From positions 186,001 to 250,000 of the forward strand of contig NZ_CP083371.1 of assembly GCF_017488845.2 (NCBI RefSeq): a stretch of 64,000 bases of DNA, given 5' to 3'. A program made the position numbers and the translations under genes. Within the stretch, counting starts at the first letter, position 1, and each line of letters opens with the position of its first letter. Positions 45,627 through 54,397 of this stretch are shown piece by piece. The notes under the pieces are model-generated. The model searched no databases. It was not told where the DNA came from and saw nothing but the letters and a program-made list of their open reading frames with translations. The stretch comes from Ensifer canadensis (GTDB lineage: Bacteria; Pseudomonadota; Alphaproteobacteria; Rhizobiales; Rhizobiaceae).

Positions 45627-46376
45627 ATGGCGATGAATGGGGGAGCGGCGAAGATCGAAGTGGGGGCAGAGCCTGTCCGCGCTCGCACCATTTTCACCGT
45701 CGCCCTGTCGGTGCTGATGGTGGCTTTCTTCGCCCTCGGCTCCTGGCAGGTGCAGAGGCTCTTCTGGAAGCTCGAGCTGATTGCCCGCGTCGATGCCCGG
45801 GTTCACGCCGAACCTGTTCCGGTTCCGCCCCCGGCCGAATGGCCCGGTATCAGCGCGGAAAAGGACGAATACCGTCGCGTGACCACGACCGGCGTCTTCG
45901 AGCACGAGAAGGAAGTGCTGGTCCAGGCGGTCACCGAGCGTGGCGCCGGCTTCTGGGTGATGACGCCGATCGTCCAGGACGACCGGTCGACCATCCTGAT
46001 CAACCGTGGCTTTGTTCCGCTCGATCGGCGCGATGCTGCTGCCCGCTCCCAGAGCCGGACTTCCGGTGTTGTCGAGGTTATCGGCCTCTTGCGAATGCCG
46101 GAACCGGGTGGCGGCTTCCTGCGTTCCAACGACCCGACAGCCGATCGCTGGTATTCGCGTGACGTCGTTGCGATCGCCAGGGCCCAGGACCTGGCGAATA
46201 TCGCACCTTATTTCATCGATGCCGACGCCACGCCCAATGCGGGTGGTCTCCCTGTCGGCGGGCTGACGGTGGTCAGCTTCCGCAACAGTCATCTCGTTTA
46301 TGCGGTAACCTGGTATGTGCTGGCACTGCTGAGTGCGGCGGGCATCGTTGTCGTTTATCGCTCGCGGGCGGGCTGA
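45627..46376 (+). CDS. SURF1-family oxidase assembly protein
   Basis: 249 residues, two membrane helices (about residues 22-40 and 225-243) enclosing a periplasmic domain. Motifs: LGSWQVQRLFWKLELIARVD, YRRVTTTGVFEHEKEVLV, TILINRGFVPLDRRD and a late VYAVTWYVLAL. SURF1 helps insert heme into terminal oxidases. It starts 15 bp after cyoD, where some bo3 operons have cyoE, so it is probably the dedicated assembly factor of this quinol oxidase. Confidence 0.93.
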   Translation: MAMNGGAAKIEVGAEPVRARTIFTVALSVLMVAFFALGSWQVQRLFWKLELIARVDARVHAEPVPVPPPAEWPGISAEKDEYRRVTTTGVFEHEKEVLVQAVTERGAGFWVMTPIVQDDRSTILINRGFVPLDRRDAAARSQSRTSGVVEVIGLLRMPEPGGGFLRSNDPTADRWYSRDVVAIARAQDLANIAPYFIDADATPNAGGLPVGGLTVVSFRNSHLVYAVTWYVLALLSAAGIVVVYRSRAG

Positions 46377-46506
46377 AGGCTTGGCGATTGTGCGTCGGCG
46401 CGGATAGGTTTCACGAAAGACGGACATCTCTCGGGTGCGATAGCCGCAGATGCATCCTCGCCCGAACAGCCGCGCCACCGATTAACGATAAGCACAAAGG
46501 CCTCCC

Positions 46507-47817
46507 ATGCAGTCAGTCAGCATCGAACAGGGCATCGAGGCCGCCGGCGTCGGGCTGTTCCAGCGTCGCCTCTTCGTCATCTTCGGCCTTGTCTGGGCGG
46601 CAGATGCTATGCAGGTGCTGGCAATCGGTTTCAGCGCGCCGTCTATTGCTGCGACGTTCGGCGTCACCATCCCGCAGGCTCTGCAGTCGGGCACGTTCTT
46701 CTTTCTCGGCATGCTCGTCGGCGCCTTTGTTTTCGGGCGGCTCGCCGATCGCATCGGCAGGCGACCCGTGCTGTTCATCGCGATCATCATCGACGCAATT
46801 TTCGGCATCGCGTCGGCCTTCGCAACCGACCTTACCTGGCTATTCGCGGCCCGTTTCCTCACCGGGCTTGGGGTTGGCGGCACGCTGCCGGTCGATTACG
46901 CCATGATGGCTGAATTTCTGCCGGCCAACCGACGGGGGCGCTGGCTGGTGCTGTTGGAGGGGTTCTGGGCCATTGGGACCGTTGCACTGGCGATCCTGGC
47001 GCTTGTGGCTGGCAGTCATGGCAGCGAGGCTTGGCGGATCATCTTTTTCATCACCGGCATTCCGGCGTTGATCGGTGTCGTCCTGCGCTTCTACGTCCCG
47101 GAATCGCCATTTTACCTGAACCGGCAGGGACATTCGACCGAGGCCCGCAGCGTCTTGCAGCGCATCGCTGATGTGAACGGACGGGATGTCGCCATCCCGC
47201 CGATCGTCCCTCAGGCTGCCGAGCGCAAATCGATTACAGCACTTCTATCGCCTGCGCTTCGCCGCCGGACGATCTTTCTGATGTCGGCCTGGCTGCTCAT
47301 TTCCATCTCCTACTACGGCATCTTCGTTTACTTGCCGGTCAAGCTTGCCGGCGAGGGCTTCGGTTTCATACGCGGCGAAGTCTTTCTCGTCCTTCTGGCA
47401 CTGGCCCAGTTGCCCGGTTACGCGTTGGCTGCCTATGGCGTGGAACGCTGGGGGCGGAAGGCAACATTGATCGGCTTTCTCCTCCTCAGCGCGGCCGGCT
47501 CCTTGGCCTATGCTCTTGGACAGAGCATGGAGCTTGTCGTTGCGGCCACGCTGTTGATGAATTTTGCCCTCTTGGGCACGTGGGGTGCGATCTATGCGTT
47601 GACGCCGGAAATCTATCCGACGAGCCTGCGCGCAAGCGGCATGGGCACGGCCGGCGCAATCGCCCGTGTCGGCGGGTTGCTCGCGCCGTCAATGGTTGCC
47701 CCGATCATGACGACAAGTTTCACGACCGCGCTCGGCGTCATTTCGGGCCTGCTACTGCTTGCGGCGCTGAGCGTGTCGCTGATCGATGCCGAACCCCGCA
47801 ACAAGGGTCTCGCGTGA
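46507..47817 (+). CDS. MFS transporter (NiaP/SV2-like sugar porter family)
   Basis: 436 residues, 12 membrane helices. LVWAADAMQVLAIGFSAPSI in helix 1 with the Asp-Ala typical of the NiaP/SV2-like group, GRLADRIGRRPVLFIAIII in loop 2-3, ARFLTGLGVGGTLPVDYAMM, and LTPEIYPTSLRASGMGTAGA late. Substrates in this group include nicotinate and aromatic acids. Linked to the cyo operon by strand only (131-bp gap). Confidence 0.87.
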   Translation: MQSVSIEQGIEAAGVGLFQRRLFVIFGLVWAADAMQVLAIGFSAPSIAATFGVTIPQALQSGTFFFLGMLVGAFVFGRLADRIGRRPVLFIAIIIDAIFGIASAFATDLTWLFAARFLTGLGVGGTLPVDYAMMAEFLPANRRGRWLVLLEGFWAIGTVALAILALVAGSHGSEAWRIIFFITGIPALIGVVLRFYVPESPFYLNRQGHSTEARSVLQRIADVNGRDVAIPPIVPQAAERKSITALLSPALRRRTIFLMSAWLLISISYYGIFVYLPVKLAGEGFGFIRGEVFLVLLALAQLPGYALAAYGVERWGRKATLIGFLLLSAAGSLAYALGQSMELVVAATLLMNFALLGTWGAIYALTPEIYPTSLRASGMGTAGAIARVGGLLAPSMVAPIMTTSFTTALGVISGLLLLAALSVSLIDAEPRNKGLA

Positions 47818-47863
47818 GAGGTGAGATGCAGCCTGTTCCAGTGCTCGCCTTTGATGATTTCGA

Positions 47864-48151
47864 CTACTTGAACTCAATCACGACGACGGTCGCGGCCCGC
47901 GCGATATTCTGCAAGGCATCCAACAGGGATACGCCACTGCCGGTCTTGATGTGGTTGAGCGCTGCTGCATTTTTGAACGTCAGTTTGCATCGCCCGGGAT
48001 AGCCCGGACCGCCGCCCTCGACCGCGTCCCAGAACGCGTCGAGGTTGCAGCCAAAGTCTCGACCAGCCACAGGATTCGTCACGGCAAGGTAGCGGCGCCA
48101 AAGATCCGCATCGGTCGCAATCCCCTGACAATCGATGACTAAGTGCTTCAT
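47864..48151 (-). CDS. Barstar-family protein (ribonuclease inhibitor fold)
   Basis: 95 residues. MKHLVIDCQGIATDADLWRR, NLDAFWDAVEGGGPGYPGRC and KLTFKNAAAL are the barstar pattern; in barstar the helix after LDAFWDxV contacts the barnase active site. Barstar normally neutralises a cognate extracellular ribonuclease, but no barnase-like gene is present in the window, so this is an orphan immunity-type gene. It lies on the opposite strand between an MFS gene and minCDE. Confidence 0.85.
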   Translation of the reverse strand: MKHLVIDCQGIATDADLWRRYLAVTNPVAGRDFGCNLDAFWDAVEGGGPGYPGRCKLTFKNAAALNHIKTGSGVSLLDALQNIARAATVVVIEFK

Positions 48152-48333
48152 TCATGCTGCTTTCGAGAAACCGTCGTCGGCACCAATAGGGCACCGGCGT
48201 GCCCGCTTCAATCGGCCGTGGTGCATCCGATGGCAGATCATTCGCGATGGAGCGTACAAGGGATGTTGCTTGCCGAAGTTGTGTCGAGAGAAGCTGTTAG
48301 TAAAGCCCGCCTGCGAGAAGCGGCAGCCACCTG

Positions 48334-48348
48334 TTAACCAATTGTTAA
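48334..48348 (+). promoter_or_regulatory. CtrA-type binding box upstream of minC
   Basis: TTAA (48334-48337), seven bases, TTAAC (48345-48349): a full TTAA-N7-TTAA CtrA consensus. It lies 42 bp upstream of the minC start codon. CtrA is the alphaproteobacterial cell-cycle master regulator; in Sinorhizobium meliloti, as I recall, the min genes are among its targets. The site is seen; binding is inferred. Confidence 0.7.
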
Positions 48349-48389
48349 CCATCCGTCGCCTAGATCACGGCAACGAAAAATTAACGAAG

Positions 48390-49133
48390 ATGATCAAAGT
48401 GCTAACAGACGCTCGTTCGATCCGTATCAAGGGCCGCTCGTTCCTGAGCCTCGCGCTGTCGCCCGAGCTTCCGCTCGATTCGTGGCTGACACGGCTCGAC
48501 GATCTGGCCGCTCGCTCGGCGGGTTTTTTTCTCGGCCGACCGGTGGTGCTCGATATCGTCGACCTCGAAATCGACCGGCCGCAGCTGAAGGGCCTGCTCG
48601 AAGAACTCGCCAGCAGGAACGTCCGCGTCCTGGGCATCGAGGGCGGACGTCCCTCGCTGTTCGAGCCGGGCATGCCACCCTCAATGAGAGGCGGCCGGCC
48701 GGCGCCGGAATTCGAGGCGGCAGCGGGCGAGTTGATCGCCGGTGAGCCGAAGGCACCTGAGGCTGTCTCCGTCATCGGCCAGGAAACGCCGGCGGCCAGA
48801 GCGAGCGCGTCGATCATCGTCAGGGAGCCGGTTCGTTCCGGACAATCGGTCATCTTTCCGGAAGGCGATGTCACCGTGATCGGGTCGGTCGCATCCGGCG
48901 CCGAAATCATCGCCGGCGGTTCGATCCATATTTACGGAGCGCTCCGGGGGCGGGCGCTGGCGGGTTCCGTAGGCAACACCTCGGCGCGGATCTTCTGCCG
49001 CCGGCTGGAGGCAGAACTGCTGGCCATCGACGGTGTCTACAAGACCGCCGACGACATGGCGTCCGAGCTTCGTGGACAATCGGTGCAGCTTTGGCTCGAA
49101 GACGACTCGATCATGGCAGAGAGACTTAACTGA
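48390..49133 (+). CDS. minC: Septum site-determining protein MinC
   Basis: 247 residues from MIKVLTDARSIRIKGRSFLS at 48390. The N-terminal domain (1-105) blocks FtsZ assembly; LDDLAARSAGFFLGRPVVLD is typical. A linker rich in Ala/Glu precedes the C-terminal beta-helix (about 145-225): GQSVIFPEGDVTVIGSVASG, AEIIAGGSIHIYGALRGRAL, AGSVGNTSARIFCRRLEAEL, which binds MinD. First gene of minCDE, behind a CtrA-type box. Confidence 0.96.
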   Translation: MIKVLTDARSIRIKGRSFLSLALSPELPLDSWLTRLDDLAARSAGFFLGRPVVLDIVDLEIDRPQLKGLLEELASRNVRVLGIEGGRPSLFEPGMPPSMRGGRPAPEFEAAAGELIAGEPKAPEAVSVIGQETPAARASASIIVREPVRSGQSVIFPEGDVTVIGSVASGAEIIAGGSIHIYGALRGRALAGSVGNTSARIFCRRLEAELLAIDGVYKTADDMASELRGQSVQLWLEDDSIMAERLN

Positions 49134-49164
49134 GCCGGTGCCGGCCAGGAAACAGGAGCGGAAG

Positions 49165-49980
49165 ATGGCGAAAGTAGTTGTTGTTACATCGGGCAAAGGC
49201 GGCGTCGGCAAGACGACGTCGACCGCTGCTCTCGGCGCAGCGCTCGCGCAGCGCAACGAGAAGACCGTCGTCGTGGATTTCGATGTCGGCCTGCGCAATC
49301 TCGACCTCGTCATGGGTGCCGAGCGCCGTGTCGTCTATGACATGGTCAACGTCATTCAGGGTGACGCCAAGCTGCCGCAGGCGCTGATCCGCGACAAGCG
49401 CCTGGAGACGCTCTTCCTGCTGCCGGCATCGCAGACCCGTGACAAGGACAGCCTGACGCCGGAAGGCGTGGAGCGTGTCATTAACGACCTGAAGAAGCAT
49501 TTTGACTGGATTATCTGCGACAGCCCTGCCGGGATCGAGCGCGGTGCAACGCTTGCCATGCGCCATGCCGACATGGCCGTGATCGTGACCAATCCGGAAG
49601 TTTCCTCGGTTCGCGACTCCGACCGGATCATCGGCCTGCTCGACGCCAAGACAGAGAAGGCCGAGCGGGGAGAACGGGTCGAGAAGCACCTGCTCCTGAC
49701 CCGCTACGATGCGCTGCGCGCCGAACGTGGCGACATGCTGAAGGTCGACGATGTCCTGGAGATCCTGTCGATTCCGCTGCTCGGCATCGTTCCCGAGAGC
49801 ATGGATGTGCTCAGGGCATCCAACATCGGTGCCCCGGTGACGCTCGCCGACAGCAAGTCTGCGCCGGCGCTTGCCTATCTCGACGCCGCTCGCCGGCTTG
49901 CAGGCGAAACCGTGCCGATGACCATCCCGGGTGAAAAACGCGGTCTGTTTGGCAAGATCTTCGGACGGAGGGCAGCATGA
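49165..49980 (+). CDS. minD: Septum site-determining ATPase MinD
   Basis: 271 residues. The deviant Walker [20 protein letters not shown] (residues 6-24) is preceded by GGAGCGGAAG. Switch regions [18 protein letters not shown] and [18 protein letters not shown] are present. The C-terminal amphipathic membrane-targeting helix is [13 protein letters not shown]. Full length. Stop overlaps the minE start by 4 bp. Confidence 0.98.
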   Translation: MAKVVVVTSGKGGVGKTTSTAALGAALAQRNEKTVVVDFDVGLRNLDLVMGAERRVVYDMVNVIQGDAKLPQALIRDKRLETLFLLPASQTRDKDSLTPEGVERVINDLKKHFDWIICDSPAGIERGATLAMRHADMAVIVTNPEVSSVRDSDRIIGLLDAKTEKAERGERVEKHLLLTRYDALRAERGDMLKVDDVLEILSIPLLGIVPESMDVLRASNIGAPVTLADSKSAPALAYLDAARRLAGETVPMTIPGEKRGLFGKIFGRRAA

Positions 49981-50240
49981 GCATTTTCAGTTTCTTCAAA
50001 AAGCAGAGCTCGGCCCCGACAGCGCGCGAGCGCCTGCAGGTCTTGCTGGCGCATGAGCGCGCCTCCGTCGGCCAATCGGATCTCGTTGCGCTGCTGCGGG
50101 AAGAGATTCTTGCGGTCATCTCCAAGCACGTTCAGATCGACGACGACAAGGTCACCGTCAAGATGGACCGCGGCGAACACGTGACGACGCTGGAAGTCGA
50201 CATCGAGATCCCGCTCGCCGCCGGTGCACGGGCGGCCTGA
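49977..50240 (+). CDS. minE: Cell division topological specificity factor MinE
   Basis: 87 residues: [20 protein letters not shown] with the amphipathic start, then [20 protein letters not shown] for the MinD-stimulating part, then [20 protein letters not shown] for dimerisation. It completes minCDE; the proteins together place the Z-ring. Confidence 0.97.
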   Translation: MSIFSFFKKQSSAPTARERLQVLLAHERASVGQSDLVALLREEILAVISKHVQIDDDKVTVKMDRGEHVTTLEVDIEIPLAAGARAA

Positions 50241-50260
50241 AAGCGGGTCCGCAGCACATG

Positions 50261-50319
50261 ACGTCAGGCAGCAGGGGATGTCGATGGTTCAGATCATCCG
50301 TTCCCGTGCTGCCTGACGT
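50261..50319 (+). terminator. Long hairpin after minE
   Basis: ACGTCAGGCAGCA (50261-50273) pairs with TGCTGCCTGACGT (50307-50319), and inside this GGATG (50276-50280) can pair with CATCC (50295-50299). Flanking GCACATGACG and CGTCATGCTGTGC extend it loosely. No T run, so probably a Rho-assisted terminator or mRNA end structure for minCDE. Confidence 0.55.
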
Positions 50320-50399
50320 ATCCCGTCATGCTGTGCTACTGCATCGTCTTGCAGCGCCCTTGGCGTCCCTTTTGACGAGCGACTCTGTTGAGGTCCGCT

Positions 50400-51500
50400 A
50401 TGTCCCATGAGCAAGTGGAATGCATTGTCGCGGGAGCCGGCGTCATCGGGCTGGCCGTCGCTCGCGTGCTTGCTCAAGCCGGCCGTGAGGTGATCCTCGT
50501 CGAAGCGGCCGATCGCATCGGCAGCGTAACGTCGTCGCGCAACAGTGAAGTGATCCACGCCGGAATCTACTATCCGGCGGGCAGCCTGATGGCGCGCTTG
50601 TGCGTCGAAGGCCGGGCCCTGCTCTATGCCTATTGCCGCGAGCGCGGCATCCCCCATCGGCAATGCGGAAAGCTGATCGTGGCGACCTCGGCCTTGGAGC
50701 TCGAGCAGCTGCCCGATATCGCGGTGCGCGCGGCGCGAAATGGTGTGCCCGATCTCCGGCAAATCTCGGCCGCGGATGCGCGCGACCTCGAACCGGCGCT
50801 TGCCACCACCGGCGCGCTGCTGTCGCCGGTAACCGGCATCATCGACAGCCACGCGTACATGATGTCGCTGCTTGGCGATGCCGAGAATGCCGGCGCGGTC
50901 TTGGCGCTCAACAGCCCCGTCGAGCGAGGCAAGGTGACCGATAGCGGTATCGTCGTCGACATCGGCGGCGCCGAGCCGATGAGCCTTGCCTGCCGGCTGT
51001 TCGTCAACGCCGCGGGCCTCGGCGCACCGATGCTGGCGCGCCAGCTTGAGGGCATGCCTCTCGGGCTCGTGCCGAAAGAGTACTATGCCAAGGGCGACTA
51101 TTTCTCCCATGTCGGCAGGGCGCCGTTCTCGCGGCTAATCTATCCCGTACCGGTCAAGGGTGGTCTCGGCATCCATCTAACCATCGATATGGCCGGCCAG
51201 GCCCGTTTCGGCCCCGATATCGAGTGGGTCGACACATTGCACTATGACGTAGATCCGGCGAAGGCCGCATCGTTCTACGCCGGTGTCCGCCGCTATTTTC
51301 CTGACCTGAAGGACGGCGCGCTCGTGCCGGCCTATTCCGGTATCCGGCCAAAGATCGTGCCGCCGGAGGTGGCAAGCCAGGACTTCGTCGTGCAAGGACC
51401 AAGCGTGCACCGCGTGCCCGGACTGATCAATCTGTTCGGCATCGAGTCGCCCGGCCTCACCGCATCCCTAGCGCTGGCGAAGCTTGTGGCAGAAATCTAG
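50400..51500 (+). CDS. FAD-dependent oxidoreductase, L-2-hydroxyglutarate oxidase (LhgO)-like
   Basis: 366 residues from [20 protein letters not shown] (ATG at 50400). N-terminal FAD Rossmann motif [17 protein letters not shown] with the acidic end [28 protein letters not shown] is the signature of the LhgO/L2HGDH group of DAO-type flavoenzymes, as is [21 protein letters not shown]-terminal [11 protein letters not shown] and [15 protein letters not shown] close the active site. It oxidises an L-2-hydroxyacid, most likely L-2-hydroxyglutarate. Monocistronic. Confidence 0.88.
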   Translation: MSHEQVECIVAGAGVIGLAVARVLAQAGREVILVEAADRIGSVTSSRNSEVIHAGIYYPAGSLMARLCVEGRALLYAYCRERGIPHRQCGKLIVATSALELEQLPDIAVRAARNGVPDLRQISAADARDLEPALATTGALLSPVTGIIDSHAYMMSLLGDAENAGAVLALNSPVERGKVTDSGIVVDIGGAEPMSLACRLFVNAAGLGAPMLARQLEGMPLGLVPKEYYAKGDYFSHVGRAPFSRLIYPVPVKGGLGIHLTIDMAGQARFGPDIEWVDTLHYDVDPAKAASFYAGVRRYFPDLKDGALVPAYSGIRPKIVPPEVASQDFVVQGPSVHRVPGLINLFGIESPGLTASLALAKLVAEI

Positions 51501-51513
51501 GCCTGTGGGCAAC

Positions 51514-52992
51514 TCAACCGTCGTTTGGGCCGCAGGACAGCTCGCCTAATCCGTAAACGACGGATGCCAGCTTTTCCGTTCCCCGGCGCAATTCGTCCGG
51601 TGTCAGCGAGGCATAGCCGAGCACCATACCAGCCCGGTCCGGTTTGCGCTCGAGATAGAGCGGCGACACGGGGTAGATGCCAATCCCGGCAGCCCCCGCG
51701 GTTTCGATCAGCCGCGTCTCATGCTGTGCGCTGATCTCATGGAACCAGACGACGACATGCAGCCCGGCCGATGTGCCGACGATCTCTATCTGTTCGCCAA
51801 AGGATGATGTCAGTGCCGAGACCAGGGCGGCGCGACGCTCGGCATTGGACCGGCGCATCCTACGGACATGCCGTTCGTATGAGCCTGCTTCCAGTAGGAT
51901 TGCGAGCGCCTCCTGCTCAAGGCTCGGGCTATGCCGGTCGGCGATCTGCTTGCATCGCGTGAAGACCTCGATCAACGGCCGGGGAACCACGAGATAGCCC
52001 AGCCTGAGGGCCGGCGAGAGCGTCTTCGAGACTGTGCCGACATAAATGACCCGGTCACGATCCGCTTGAAACAGCGGCGGTATCGGCTTCACGTCATAGC
52101 GGTACTCGCCGTCGTAGTCGTCCTCGATGATATAGGCTCCGACCGCATAGGCCCATTGGAGCAACGCGTCCCGCCGGCTCTGCGGCAGGACGCCACCGAG
52201 CGGAAACTGGTGGCTCGGCGTCACGTAGGCGAGCGCTGATTTTCCACGGGACGGCAGGTGCCCCACGACAAGGCCGGCATGGTCGCAGGGAGCGGCAACG
52301 ATTTCAGCGCCGGCGGCGACCATGATGTTGCGCGCCATGGCATAACACGGTTCCTCAACAATGACGCGGTCGCCGCGATCGACGAGAACGCGGGCGCAGA
52401 GATCCAGCGCCTGTTGCGAGCCGGAAACGACGACGATCTGATCGGCGTCGCAGCGGATGCCACGCACACGCCAGAGATAGCCCTGAAGTTGTTGTTTCAG
52501 GGCGGCGGAGCCGGCCGGATGCTCGTAGGAAAGGCTATCACGGCGGCGCAGCAGCGCCGCATTCATCGCCCGCCGCCACAGCAGCGTCGGAAAGTCGGCG
52601 GCGGCAATATCGCCATAGCGAAAATCGAACTCCAGTGCCGGCCGCCTCTCAGCATAGTGGATCGGAAGCTCCATCAGCCGGGCAGCATAGTCCGACATCG
52701 GCCATTCCAGGCGAGGCTCAGCCTGTCGGCTGTGTCGCGTTCCTGGCCCGGCCATATCCGAGACGATCGACGCCGAGCCCTGGTGGCTGATCACGTAGCC
52801 CTCGGAGACGAGCTGGTCGAAAGCGGCCGTGACCGTCGTGCGCGACACGCCCAGTTCCTCGGCGAGCGCACGGCTCGATGGCAGCCTGTCACCGGGCGCA
52901 TAGACGCCAGCACCGATCTGCTCTTGCAGCTCAAGGTAAATGCGGCGGGCTGCGCCCGTGCGTTGTGATCTCCCACCGCTCAACTGGCCCAA
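51514..52992 (-). CDS. MocR/PdxR-family regulator (GntR helix-turn-helix fused to aminotransferase)
   Basis: 492 residues. Winged helix at about 12-80 (IYLELQEQIGAGVYAPGDRL, PSSRALAEELGVSRTTVTAA), then a fold type I aminotransferase domain (about 125-480) with EPCYAMARNIMVAAGAEIV, IIEDDYDGEYRYDVKPI and the PLP lysine in VGTVSKTLSPALRLGY. MocR proteins sense PLP or an aldimine and control vitamin B6 or amino-acid genes. Divergent from a PaiB-type FMN-binding protein gene, its likely target. Confidence 0.93.
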   Translation of the reverse strand: MGQLSGGRSQRTGAARRIYLELQEQIGAGVYAPGDRLPSSRALAEELGVSRTTVTAAFDQLVSEGYVISHQGSASIVSDMAGPGTRHSRQAEPRLEWPMSDYAARLMELPIHYAERRPALEFDFRYGDIAAADFPTLLWRRAMNAALLRRRDSLSYEHPAGSAALKQQLQGYLWRVRGIRCDADQIVVVSGSQQALDLCARVLVDRGDRVIVEEPCYAMARNIMVAAGAEIVAAPCDHAGLVVGHLPSRGKSALAYVTPSHQFPLGGVLPQSRRDALLQWAYAVGAYIIEDDYDGEYRYDVKPIPPLFQADRDRVIYVGTVSKTLSPALRLGYLVVPRPLIEVFTRCKQIADRHSPSLEQEALAILLEAGSYERHVRRMRRSNAERRAALVSALTSSFGEQIEIVGTSAGLHVVVWFHEISAQHETRLIETAGAAGIGIYPVSPLYLERKPDRAGMVLGYASLTPDELRRGTEKLASVVYGLGELSCGPNDG

Positions 52993-53031
52993 TGAAAATC
53001 TCCGAAACTGGACGTTTATTTTGTGCCAGTT
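52982..53031. promoter_or_regulatory. MocR operator candidates
   Basis: AACTGG occurs at 52982-52987 and 53006-53011, and its inverse CCAGTT at 53026-53031. The last two form an inverted repeat with a 14-bp spacer (containing GTTTATTTTG). Three half-sites, direct plus inverted, is the layout known for MocR-type regulators. They lie between and slightly inside the divergent gene starts. Confidence 0.5.
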
Positions 53032-53066
53032 AACGCCGATGCTGCGCGAAGTTCAAGGAGAGTTCC

Positions 53067-53705
53067 ATGTACACGCCGCCAGCTTTTGTGGTCGACGACA
53101 CCAGCGAAATACACGCGATGATGCGGGCATGCCGCATCGCCAATTTTATCACCGCGACGGCGCAAGGTCCCTTGGCGACACCGCTGCCGATGTTGCTCGA
53201 CGCTGAGGAGGGAGAGATGGGTATGCTTTATGCCCACCTCGCCCGCCCCAATCCGCAGTGGCAAACGCCCATGATTGGCGATGGCCTCGCTGTCTTCATG
53301 GGTCCCGACGCCTACATCACCCCGGCCTGGTATGCAGCGAAGGCCGAGCATGGAAAGGTGGTTCCGACATGGAACTACACTGCTGTTCAAGCAAAGGGCC
53401 CGGTCGAGTTCTTCGATGATCCGGCCCGGCTGCTCGATGTCGTCAAGCGGCTCACTGATCTCCACGAGGCGGCGGCCGCAAAACCGTGGGCCGTCAGCGA
53501 TGCGCCTGCGGCTTATATCACAGCGCAATTGCGCGGCATCGTCGGTATTCGAATGTCGATCACGCATCTGACAGGCAAACGCAAGCTGAGCCAGAACCGT
53601 CCAGAGCCGGACAGGATGGGCGTCAGGAACGGCCTTTCGGAAAGTCATCGCGATTTCGACCGCGTAATTGCGGACATGATCCCCGTTCCATCATCATCAT
53701 CATGA
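53067..53705 (+). CDS. PaiB-family FMN-binding (PNPOx-like split barrel) protein
   Basis: 212 residues. MYTPPAFVVDDTSEIHAMMR, MLYAHLARPNPQWQT, FMGPDAYITPAWYAAKAEHG, VVPTWNYTAVQAKGPVEFFD and GIRMSITHLTGKRKLSQNRP are the PaiB pattern; the TWNY and KLSQN blocks are near-invariant. Known in Bacillus as a negative regulator of sporulation genes, but the fold binds flavin and its enzymatic role is open. Adjacent to MocR, a PLP-dependent regulator, which hints at a B6-related function. Followed by a GNAT gene after 9 bp. Confidence 0.92.
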   Translation: MYTPPAFVVDDTSEIHAMMRACRIANFITATAQGPLATPLPMLLDAEEGEMGMLYAHLARPNPQWQTPMIGDGLAVFMGPDAYITPAWYAAKAEHGKVVPTWNYTAVQAKGPVEFFDDPARLLDVVKRLTDLHEAAAAKPWAVSDAPAAYITAQLRGIVGIRMSITHLTGKRKLSQNRPEPDRMGVRNGLSESHRDFDRVIADMIPVPSSSS

Positions 53706-53714
53706 GACAAGAGC

Positions 53715-54278
53715 ATGTTCAAGTCTGATTTCGATCCACAACCCGCATTGAGCGGCGACGCCATCCTCCTCAGGCCGCTGCGGCCGGAAGACCTCGAGGG
53801 CCTTTACTTCGCAGCAAGCCATCCCGACGTCTGGGCAGGGCATCCAGCAACGGATCGCTACAAGCGGGAGAAGTTCGAGCCCTACTTCGCGTTGTTGCTT
53901 GCAAGCGAAACGACGCTCGTGGCGATCGATCGGCAAAACGACAGGATCATCGGATGCTCCCGCTATTACGTCGCTCCTGACATGCCGGACAGCATTTCGA
54001 TCGGTTTTACTTTCCTCAACAACGCCTATTGGGGCGGCGGCACCAACTTCGACCTGAAGCGGCTGATGCTCGGCCATGCCTTCGGTACTTATCCGGAAGT
54101 CTGGTTCCATATCGCGCCGACAAACATTCGTTCGCAAAAGGCGACTGCCAAGCTCGGTGCGGCGCATGTCTATGACGCGATATTGGACCTTTCGGGCACG
54201 CCGTCGCCGTGGATGTGCTTCCGGCTGCGGCAGGACGATTGGAACCGTGTCGTCGCCGGCAGGGCCGAGGTCGCTTGA
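53715..54278 (+). CDS. GNAT-family N-acetyltransferase
   Basis: 187 residues, RimJ/RimL-like acetyltransferase: AILLRPLRPEDLEGLYFAAS at the start, DRIIGCSRYYVAPDMPDSIS, FTFLNNAYWGGGTNFDLKRL, and VWFHIAPTNIRSQKATAKLG with the Asn of the acetyl-CoA site. Substrate not predictable. Nine bp after the paiB-like gene, so probably in the same transcript. Confidence 0.9.
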   Translation: MFKSDFDPQPALSGDAILLRPLRPEDLEGLYFAASHPDVWAGHPATDRYKREKFEPYFALLLASETTLVAIDRQNDRIIGCSRYYVAPDMPDSISIGFTFLNNAYWGGGTNFDLKRLMLGHAFGTYPEVWFHIAPTNIRSQKATAKLGAAHVYDAILDLSGTPSPWMCFRLRQDDWNRVVAGRAEVA

Positions 54279-54397
54279 TCCGCTTCGTTGCCGCGGTCAG
54301 GCTTTTCCCGGCGTCGAAAGTCAGTGCAAACAAGCGCAAACCCCGAGGATGGTCGCGCGAAGAAGGTTGTTTCGACTGACCTGGTTTCGCCGGCTCG

